DNA of 64,000 bases from Chondrus crispus (lineage: Eukaryota; Rhodophyta; Florideophyceae; Gigartinales; Gigartinaceae): positions 478,945-542,944 of the forward strand of contig NW_005179046.1 of NCBI RefSeq assembly GCF_000350225.1, given 5' to 3'. The notes under the pieces are model-generated. The model saw nothing but the letters and a program-made list of their open reading frames with translations. It had not been told where the DNA came from and searched no databases. Of the stretch, positions 56,653-64,000 are shown one piece after another; the stretch's first letter is position 1; each line of letters opens with the position of its first letter. A program made the translations under genes and the position numbers.

Positions 56653-59600
56653 TCACATGCTTTTACTGGACACTGCAAGCCCCAGAAGTTCTACAAACTT
56701 CTGGAATAGAATTCGCCCAAGTGCTTTGGTTAAGATATCGGCAGGCATCGAAGTGGTCGGACAATGCGACAAATACACAATGTTTCTCTTAATAGCATCT
56801 CGTACGTAGTGGTATTTTACATCAACATGTTTGTTGCGACGGTTGATCGATTCATTCTGTGCAAACGAAATCGTCCCTGCATTGTCACACCCCATCATGA
56901 TCGTGGGATCAGAATCAAGTCCGAGGACATCAGCAACAACTTGACGCAACCAGGTCGCCTCCTTACACGCTTCACATAGTGCAATGTACTCAGCTTCACA
57001 CGTCGAAGTCGCAACCACAGTCTGTTTCCGGGAACTCCAACTGATAGCTCCACCACAGAACTTGAAAACATATCCGCTGGTCGACTTGCGAGAGTCTGAA
57101 CAACCGGCCCAGTCAGCATCACTGAAACCGAGCAACTCCGGCGATTTGGATTTATTGTCAAACACGATTCCTAAGTTTCGAGTCCCTTGCACGTATCGCA
57201 TTACTCGTTTTACACCTGCCCAGTGTGACTCACATGGGTTGGCAGAATGTTGGGAAAGCTTTCCAATGGCGTATGCCAAGTCTGGACGAGTGCCAACCAT
57301 CAAGTACATAAGGCAACCGACTGCCTCACGATACGGTGCCTTTGTTTCGGAGTCGTTTTCGATAGAATTCGTGGTTTTGCGACCTTGTTCCATTGGAGTC
57401 AGAGAAGGGTTACAAGTCGACATTTTAAAACGGTCAAGCACATTTAATGCATACTTAGTTTGAGTGAGACTCAATGTCTTGATAGTGCGATCTCTTTGAA
57501 TCTCAAGACCAATGCAGACTTTTGCCTCACTAAGGTCTTTCATCTCAAACCGTTTGTTCAGCTCCCCCTTCATCCATTTGATGGCATGGATATCACTACC
57601 AGCGAGTAACAAGTCATCGACATAAAGTGCAATTAGCATGATAGTGTTACCAATGCGTTTAATGTAGAGGCACGGATCACTACGTGAAGTCTCAAATCCC
57701 AATTCACCGAGTAAGAAATCATCCACTTTGGTATGCCATTGACGAGGTGCTTGTTTAAGACCGTAAAGTGCTTTCAAAAGTTTACACACGTGATCACTTT
57801 TGCTTTTGTCAACGCAGCCTTCGGGTTGCTCCATGTAGATGTCTTCATCCAAGTCGCCGTTCAAAAACGCAGTCACGACATCCATCTGATGAAGTTCAAG
57901 GTCGTAATGAGCAACTAAGGCAAGAAGTAGACGAATAGTCGTAAACTTTATGACAGGGGCATATGTCTCAGTATAGTCAGGACCCTGCACTTGCTGGAAT
58001 CCACGGGCAACAAGTCTGGCTTTTGCACTTTCAACTATATTGCCATTTACATCAGGCAGCTGCTTGACATTGAAAACCCATCGAGATGTCAAGATGTTTG
58101 ACGCCTCAGATCGAGGAACAAGTTTCCAGGTCTGATTCTTAGTCTGTGATGCAAGTTCTTTGTCAATGCCGGTTTGCCAGAATGCAGCTCTAGGACCGTG
58201 GGTTGCTTGTTTGAAAGTCTTGGGACCTTCAATAGCGACATGGGCATGTGAAAGAAGAGCAGCTGCAAAGTTGCTCCTCCACCATGATCCGGGAGGTCTA
58301 CTGATTCGAGACGATCTTCGTACAGCTGGAGTCGGAGTTGGAGGAGTGACATTCGGAGTTTCGACGGGAGGTGATACATCATCTTCATCATTCTCACCTA
58401 CAGAGTGAGTGTCCTCGTTTTCAATAACCTCCCCTGAAATTTCATCCTCTTCCGACCCAACCTCATTAGCATTTGGGGCATCGGCTTCATTCTCATTGTC
58501 GCCACCGAGCAATACAACGCCAACGTCAGAGATGATTGAATCTTTTTCATGTGCAGGAATGTCATGCATCCCACATGTCGATTCATCAAACTTGGCATCT
58601 CGTGAAACAACAACTTTACTCAACTCTCCGTCCCAAAGTTTGTATGCTTTACTGCATTGCGAATAACCGAGAAACATCGCTTCACGCGCTCGCAAGTCAA
58701 GCTTACGGAGCTCTAATTTCGGTAATGTATACCAACACTTTGACCCAAATACTCGCAAATGGCTAACATTTGGAGTTGACTTCATCCAAATGTGATGGGG
58801 AGTCGTGTTAACTGGCAAAGCCCGTGAAGTAACTCGATTGCGTACATATACTGCAGTGGCAAGAGCCTCTGCCCAGAATCGTTTACTGACCTGTTTATGA
58901 GAAAGTATGGAACGGACAAGATCAATCAAGGTTCGATTTAGACGTTCAGCAACACCGTTTTGTTCAGGTGTGTAGGCAGTGGTGAGCTGGTGCTGTGTAC
59001 CGTTTGAATCCAAATATGACTTGAATTCTGTCGACAAGTACTCTCCCCCTCGATCAGTGCGAAGCACCTTCACTTTGCGACCAGTGTGCGTTTGGGCAAA
59101 CTGTTCATACAACTTGTATTTTGCAAAGGCCTCAGATTTATTTCGCATCGTGTACACAACTACCCAGTTCGAGTGATCATCTACAAATGTAATGAAGTAT
59201 CTCGAACCACCAATGGACTGTACTTCGAGCGGACCGCAAACGTCAGAATGTACCAAGTCAAGACAGTTCTGTGCTCGAGACGATGATCGCTGTTTCGGGA
59301 TTACTGATCGCGTTGCTTTGCCGAACACACACGCAGGACAAACGAGAGAGTGATTGTCAGACTTTTGATTCATTGCTCTGATCACATCGCTTTGACGAAC
59401 ATTGATGCCACTTACCACATTATTGTGAATCATTGATGCGATTCCTTGTACGTTAACATGGGCCATTCGTTCATGTAGCGTCTGCAAGGTAACTACATGA
59501 GCAGAGAAAGTTTCATTCATGACATCAAGTATGAATAAATCCCCAACTTGACTAGCTGTGGCAACTACAGTTGGTCCTGCAGTAACGATGCATTTGTCTT

Positions 59601-60750
59601 TTTCAAATGACACTTGCAAGCCCTTTGAAACGATTTGGCTAACCGACAGAAGCGAGTATCCGAAATCAGGGACATGCAAAACGTTGGACAATTTGCAAGG
59701 ATGTGGACTACCATTGACGTTCAACATGAATTCTACCTCACCACGACCAGCGACATTGGCTCTAGCCTTCGTGCCCATCTCGACTGATCCAGATTGCATC
59801 TGTTCATAAGTAACGAACAAAGAGCGATCAAATGTAATGTGGGCACTGCAACCGGAATCCACAAGCCATGACCCTGCGTTCACTGCCTTCTTTTCGGGAG
59901 AAGAAGTCGAAAGCAGACATGTAAAGTCGCTTTCAGCAAAGGCAGCAGTAGAAGTTTCATCTCGAGATACGAATGCACTTGGCTTCATGCCGGGGTTGCG
60001 GGACTGGAACCCGTCTGGCGGTGCTGGTCGGCGCCCATTCACATCCTTGCCCCAGCAACGTGCTGCGGTGTGTCCATGTCGATTACAGTTCGTACATCTC
60101 ATATCACGTCGAATAGGCATGCGATTGACAAGTGCAGGTGCGTGGGGTGAAGTAGTAGAAGCGGTCTTCATGCTCTCTCGTTGTTCCTCTTGCAGCAGAC
60201 GACTCTTCACAAACTCGAGTCCAAACACTTTATCCTCATTGCCAAGTGCGTCAAGAGCAACAATCAAGTTATCGAATCGTGGAGGCAAGCCATTCAACAC
60301 AGCCATTGCAATTTCTTTATCGTCAATCTCAACACTCATTGACTGCAATCTGGCAGCAAGTTGCTTCACACGATTGATGAACACGAGCACTTTCTCGGAT
60401 GGGAGCATGGATACAGTGTAAAAGTCGCGACGGGCGGAAAGTTTGTTGAGCAAAGTGTGACGCTCAAACACATTCAGAATCGCCTCCCATGTCTCTTTCG
60501 CACTGCTACACCCTCGCACATGTTGCAAGTAGTCATCAGAAAGCGTGAGTCCGATGACTGCCTTTGCTTTCGCATCACCACGAATCCACTTCCTGCGATC
60601 ATCTGTGGTCGCATTTTCCGATATATCATCAAAAACGTATTGATCGACATCTCGGAGAGCAAGCAGTAGCTCGATTTTCTGCTTCCAGATGTAAAAGTTA
60701 GATGCGGTCAGCTTCTCGATTCTGACCGATCCAGAGCTTTGGTCATCCAT
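56653..60750 (-). CDS. gag-pol: Copia-D gag-pol polyprotein, intact (1,365 aa)
   Basis: The start is ATG 60750 (MDDQSSGSV), matching the start of Copia-C; the frame upstream lacks an ATG. Approximate residues: copia gag core 10-200; zinc knuckle CX2CX4HX4C at 219-232; protease WLVDSGCSAH around Asp 298; integrase zinc domain His 426, His 431, Cys 471, Cys 474; integrase core Asp 503, Asp 566, Glu 602 (DD35E); acidic linker about 740-800; RT with QMDVVTAFLNG (Asp 957) and YVDD 1043-1046; RNase H with SDADW (Asp 1211), CEAEY and GCDNAG (Asp 1289). It ends at TGA 56653-56655 next to the purine tract. All catalytic motifs are present. It is expected to form cytoplasmic particles and integrate cDNA in the nucleus. 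Confidence 0.95.
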   Translation of the reverse strand: MDDQSSGSVRIEKLTASNFYIWKQKIELLLALRDVDQYVFDDISENATTDDRRKWIRGDAKAKAVIGLTLSDDYLQHVRGCSSAKETWEAILNVFERHTLLNKLSARRDFYTVSMLPSEKVLVFINRVKQLAARLQSMSVEIDDKEIAMAVLNGLPPRFDNLIVALDALGNEDKVFGLEFVKSRLLQEEQRESMKTASTTSPHAPALVNRMPIRRDMRCTNCNRHGHTAARCWGKDVNGRRPAPPDGFQSRNPGMKPSAFVSRDETSTAAFAESDFTCLLSTSSPEKKAVNAGSWLVDSGCSAHITFDRSLFVTYEQMQSGSVEMGTKARANVAGRGEVEFMLNVNGSPHPCKLSNVLHVPDFGYSLLSVSQIVSKGLQVSFEKDKCIVTAGPTVVATASQVGDLFILDVMNETFSAHVVTLQTLHERMAHVNVQGIASMIHNNVVSGINVRQSDVIRAMNQKSDNHSLVCPACVFGKATRSVIPKQRSSSRAQNCLDLVHSDVCGPLEVQSIGGSRYFITFVDDHSNWVVVYTMRNKSEAFAKYKLYEQFAQTHTGRKVKVLRTDRGGEYLSTEFKSYLDSNGTQHQLTTAYTPEQNGVAERLNRTLIDLVRSILSHKQVSKRFWAEALATAVYVRNRVTSRALPVNTTPHHIWMKSTPNVSHLRVFGSKCWYTLPKLELRKLDLRAREAMFLGYSQCSKAYKLWDGELSKVVVSRDAKFDESTCGMHDIPAHEKDSIISDVGVVLLGGDNENEADAPNANEVGSEEDEISGEVIENEDTHSVGENDEDDVSPPVETPNVTPPTPTPAVRRSSRISRPPGSWWRSNFAAALLSHAHVAIEGPKTFKQATHGPRAAFWQTGIDKELASQTKNQTWKLVPRSEASNILTSRWVFNVKQLPDVNGNIVESAKARLVARGFQQVQGPDYTETYAPVIKFTTIRLLLALVAHYDLELHQMDVVTAFLNGDLDEDIYMEQPEGCVDKSKSDHVCKLLKALYGLKQAPRQWHTKVDDFLLGELGFETSRSDPCLYIKRIGNTIMLIALYVDDLLLAGSDIHAIKWMKGELNKRFEMKDLSEAKVCIGLEIQRDRTIKTLSLTQTKYALNVLDRFKMSTCNPSLTPMEQGRKTTNSIENDSETKAPYREAVGCLMYLMVGTRPDLAYAIGKLSQHSANPCESHWAGVKRVMRYVQGTRNLGIVFDNKSKSPELLGFSDADWAGCSDSRKSTSGYVFKFCGGAISWSSRKQTVVATSTCEAEYIALCEACKEATWLRQVVADVLGLDSDPTIMMGCDNAGTISFAQNESINRRNKHVDVKYHYVRDAIKRNIVYLSHCPTTSMPADILTKALGRILFQKFVELLGLAVSSKSM

Positions 60751-63205
60751 TTCGCCGAATGGATGTACCCTTCGAGTATACAAGGTCTTCTGTTCCGGGA
60801 TCCCAAGCCGTTAACCGATAGTCAACACAATGGCAAGCCCACCCGTATAGGAAGTTTGTAGCGATTACTCTGAAAAGTTCTTGGTGCTTGTTCCCGGCGG
60901 AGTGGAACAAGCGTATTCTTCTTAAAATGCCTTAGGGCGCTACCCCTATATGTCGGCCAGTGCGGGTCTTTCGACTGTGAACTAAATCAAACGTGCCACG
61001 AGTAAGCACAACAACTTTGCCTGTAGACGAACCAGGACTTTTGGTTACTACCGCGAACGGTCCATCCCTGCAACCTAAATCGGCTTGTCCAAACTTGATA
61101 CGGTACTACCCCAATGAGGTTTCCCACAACACAAGAATGAAACTGCCTTCGTCGTACTCGTGTGATTTGCTCACAATCACGCCTAGGGTCACCCTCTTCC
61201 GTGCGAACTTAATCAAGGTACGCGACCTTATACACGTATAGTGAGAGGTTCAGTGTTTAGGCACGTATTCTCTTCACCCAGGGGACCGAAGTCGTACCTA
61301 TAGGGCTAATACCGAGAGCGTTACCCACACCGCCGACGCACCTCCCGAAGGCAGAGTGCGGATCGACTAGACCAGTACACTGTGATCCTCCCCGAGGATC
61401 AGTAATTCGTCTCTCGACGATTCTTGGTCGGACCCTCGCTCAAGTCAGATTTCCAATGGCACCAGCCTTTCACCAAGAGCGAGGGTATGTTCCACTGAGG
61501 ATTTGGCAGTGCGTTGGCCACTAGGGACTTTCTTCCTCCCGACTAGCGGAAGGCTCACCCACAGCTCACACAACGACTGCCACGACAAAGCAAAAAACTG
61601 AGAACTGACGGACCACTGAGGATTTGGCAGTGCGTTGGCCACTATTGAAAATGTGCGACCACATGCTGTTATCTGGAAAGTGCAAAATCGAGCGACACGT
61701 GTACATGACTCGACGGTCCGGACCCTCACCCCATATCACCACGTGACACGTGTAAATTCTCAGATTTTGGGGTTCTGGGGACGAAAGTGGACTTTTGGAG
61801 GGTTATGCAAATTTGCATAAATGCCGAAAATTTGCATTTGGCCCGAACCGTTATAGGGCTACACAGGCAATACTGCAAATCTATTGGGTGTCGGTTCGAA
61901 TGCTGCAATTCTATTCGTCTGTTATTGTCCACTTATATGCAGTCATGCTGGTGATATATCTTGAATGATCGGTATACGTTTTAATTACATCATTTCGGGG
62001 GTTTCAAGTTGCTCACCATGGTTGTAATGGGTAATTACGTGTGGCCTTGGCGCTGGACACTTGTGTGCGGTGTACACATGTACACATCGCCAGGTTGCTG
62101 CTTGTACGTACACTTGTACACGTCGCCTACATACGGTCCAGCGCGTGTCCGAGCACAGTACATGTGAATTAAAAGTACAACAAGTGTTTCTCACAAGAGA
62201 CGTGTACTTACGTAAGTATTCAGTGTACGCGTCACGCTGTATGCGACCCTTGCATCAGCATGCGCCGTTGTACTACACTCTCATCAGCATGCCACGTTGT
62301 ACTGTGCTCTCGTTATGGTGCGCCGTTGGATGCAAGTTGATGACAGTACTCGTGTGATTCACATCGGATATCACGTGAGATGTGTAGAAAGTCTGGATGC
62401 ACATTGTTGCTACCCGTCATAGTTGTCTGGCAGTGTGTACCGAAATTAGTAAGCTACGAAACAAGGGCATGTATGGGGACTGAGATATGACAGGACTTTG
62501 CGTTGTTGGAAATAGAGAGATGCCAAGTTGTTCATTGTGCAAGAATATATTCTGTCATGTCTGGATGCGGATTAGTAAGGTGTGAAACGATTGCATGCAT
62601 AGGGCCATGGTTTACAGTCACTCGAAATGTGTAGAAACTGTTGTGCACTGATAGTCAATAGTCAATTCGTAAGGTGGAAATAGAACAGTGTGGACGGGCC
62701 AGAAGAGGACCGCGCTTGGTCGCGCATATGGTGAGTACGGTTTACCAGGTGCCAAAGTAATGGGATAGTGTAACACTCAAAGTGTATAAGTATCGCCGAA
62801 AGACGGCTCCAAGTAAACCTCGGCACCAACTCCTTCACTCACACACATCAACCTGCCCTCCTTATTTCCCTTACCCCTCCGAACCTACCATTAGCCACTA
62901 GGGACTTTCTTCCTCCCGACAAGCGGAAGGCTCACCCACAGCTCACACAACGACTGCCACGACAAAGCTGCAAGACCACAAAGTTGATTTCCAAAAACTG
63001 GGAACTGACGGACCACCAAACTGAAAAATCGGCTGAAACGGTGCTGAAAACGACGGCGAAAACTGAAAAAACTGAAAAACCAAACTCGAAAGCGGAGACT
63101 GAAACTGATACCTTCTTCTTCTGCTTGACGAGCTGAACAAACTGCTACTTGAACGACGGCGAAACTCGAACTTGAACCAAAACGAAGACGACGATCAGCG
63201 TTGAA
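60751..63205 (-). other. Copia-D 5' leader, with tandem duplication and solo LTR
   Basis: No credible ORF, and no counterpart of the Copia-C zinc-finger ORF. The part next to gag (60784-61490) matches the D2 leader. A unit of about 118 bp starting CCACTGAGGATTTGGCAGTG is repeated: copy 1 is at about 61494-61611 and copy 2 begins at 61612. The solo type-1 LTR sits inside copy 2 at GCCAC. The remainder, 62899-63205, is homopurine/pyrimidine-rich leader. Confidence 0.75.
61638..62898 (+). repeat. Solo type-1 LTR in Copia-D leader, TSD GCCAC
   Basis: The LTR is 61643-62893 (1,251 bp), starting TATTGAAAATG and ending CCTACCATTA, with GCCAC at 61638-61642 and 62894-62898. This fixes the true type-1 ends, including the unusual TA start instead of TG. 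Confidence 0.95.
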
Positions 63206-63219
63206 CTGGGCCCATAACC
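63206..63219 (-). promoter_or_regulatory. Primer binding site of Copia-D
   Basis: The minus strand reads GGTTATGGGCCCAG directly after the 5' LTR, complementary to the initiator tRNA-Met anticodon arm. Confidence 0.8.
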
Positions 63220-63958
63220 TCTAGAAAGGTCAGCGGGGCAGAGGGAAGAAGGATGGTTGAGGGTTGCTGGTGGTTGACGGGAAAAGAAGTTGATGCCATT
63301 TTACTCTTGGTCGCCAACTATTGGCGCTACTTATACTCTTCGAACTACATACAATACGAGCCATTAGGGCTGGTCACGTGACTCTCCTTCTTGCACTGGT
63401 TGATAATCAAGTGACTCTCCCTGTTGCACTCTCGGTTGATAATCAAGTGACTCTCCTACTTCCACTCTCGGTTGATAATCAAATGACTCTCCTTCTTGCA
63501 CTCTCGGTTGATAATCAAGTGACTCTCCTACTTCCACTCTCCGTTGATAATCAAATGACTCTCCTTCTTGCACTCTCTCTTGCTAATAATTTGGGACCGT
63601 TTGAGAGTCAATAATATCTGAATGTACTGTACTGTAGATTACAGATTTTACACTACGATTAATAACCACTGTGGCACATACGTCATACGTGTCACACACG
63701 TGTCAAATCGAGAAAAATGAAACATGTTCAGAATGTACTGTAGAGTGCCACGAGGTACATAACTTACACGTGTCAACACCAAAATTGAAACATGCTCGGA
63801 AATGATAGGAAAGTGCAACCGTGTACAAATATGACACGTGTCCACTTTGAAGACCAAACATCCTGAGAATGCTCTTGCAAGCATTTTAGGTTTCGTCGAC
63901 GTACACGTGTAATATCTGTCAGGCTTGGAGCTTAGCATGTGGTCGAAGATTTCCAACA
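63220..63958 (-). repeat. 5' LTR of Copia-D
   Basis: It is 739 bp long and begins TGTTGGAAATC on the minus strand at 63958. It has five units of the 36-bp minisatellite. The core promoter is near its inner end. Confidence 0.93.
63312..63335 (-). promoter_or_regulatory. TATA box and hairpin, Copia-D LTR
   Basis: The minus strand has TATAAGTA (63335-63328) followed by CGCCAA-TAG-TTGGCG (63326-63312... loop TAG). It has the same layout as type-1 and type-2 LTRs. Confidence 0.55.
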
Positions 63959-63963
63959 TGGGC

Positions 63964-64000
63964 TTGCCATTGTGTTGACTATCGGTTAACGGCTTGGGAT
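63964..64000 (+). mobile_element. Copia-D2 resumes, pre-gag leader, cut by window end
   Basis: TTGCCATTGTGTTGACTATC and the following bases match the conserved sequence just upstream of gag in Copia-C (about 36131) and Copia-D. The gag start would be about 50 bases beyond the window. Confidence 0.85.

Larger units (their letters stand above)
55970..63963 (-). mobile_element. Copia-D: Ty1/copia element with intact ORF, TSD TGGGC
   Basis: The element is 55975-63958 on the minus strand, with TSD copies at 55970-55974 and 63959-63963. It inserted into the leader of the related element D2. LTRs are 55975-56641 (3') and 63220-63958 (5'). They differ by about half a dozen substitutions plus two extra 36-bp units in the 5' copy. 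The gag-pol frame is uninterrupted. The long leader carries a solo type-1 LTR. This is the youngest complete coding element here and might be active, unless the leader insertion blocks expression. Confidence 0.95.

Noticed and set aside
63364..63614. CRISPR-like array in the 36-bp repeats of the Copia-D LTR
   Set aside because: The units are contiguous with no unique spacers and lie within an LTR of a eukaryotic element; this is a minisatellite.

Overview
This window is eukaryotic repeat DNA: a nest of LTR retrotransposons with no host gene, tRNA or rRNA that I can support. The organism cannot be fixed from it. Compact LTR elements with several Ty1/copia and Ty3/gypsy lineages side by side, and no plant- or animal-specific hallmark, would suit a protist such as an oomycete or another stramenopile, or a red alga; this is a weak inference. 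The gypsy parts are GC-rich and the copia parts are more AT-rich.

Layout. (1) 1-9152: a Ty3/gypsy chromovirus-like element on the minus strand (Gypsy-1), running off the left edge. (2) 9153-27447: Copia-A, cut by Gypsy-1 on its left and split at 11749/25851 by a complete 14.1 kb plus-strand element of the same gypsy family (Gypsy-2, 11750-25845, 5-bp target duplication CATCG). (3) 27448-28830: part of an older copia (A'), into which Copia-A inserted. (4) 28831-31953: an LTR palindrome made of two 939-bp type-2 LTRs in opposite orientation around a reversed type-1 LTR. (5) 31954-33753: Copia-B remnant. (6) 33754-49236: Copia-C with both type-1 LTRs, carrying a 1,050-bp orphan solo LTR in its ORF and a divergent copia (Copia-E, itself hit by a solo LTR) in its 3' LTR; it continues as a tandem second unit (C') to 50985. 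(7) 50986-53976: a reversed, diverged type-1 LTR and the gag of a second gypsy lineage (Gypsy-F). (8) 53977-64000: the 5' part of a type-2 copia (D2) into which Copia-D (55975-63958, minus, TSD TGGGC) inserted. Copia-D is the only element with an uninterrupted gag-pol ORF.

How the parts work. Each copia ORF encodes nucleocapsid, protease, integrase, reverse transcriptase and RNase H as one polyprotein. Most copia LTRs are followed directly by a primer site complementary to the anticodon arm of initiator tRNA-Met. The gypsy family has gag and pol in different frames, apparently linked by a -1 frameshift with a conserved stem-loop, and ends in a chromodomain-like tail.

Most unusual content: a roughly 2.5 kb antisense gene between pol and the 3' LTR of Gypsy-2, flanked by a duplicated pol tail plus polypurine tract; an extra pre-gag ORF in Copia-C encoding two U1-type zinc fingers, probably started through a small spliced exon; and a TATA box plus hairpin shared by three copia LTR types.
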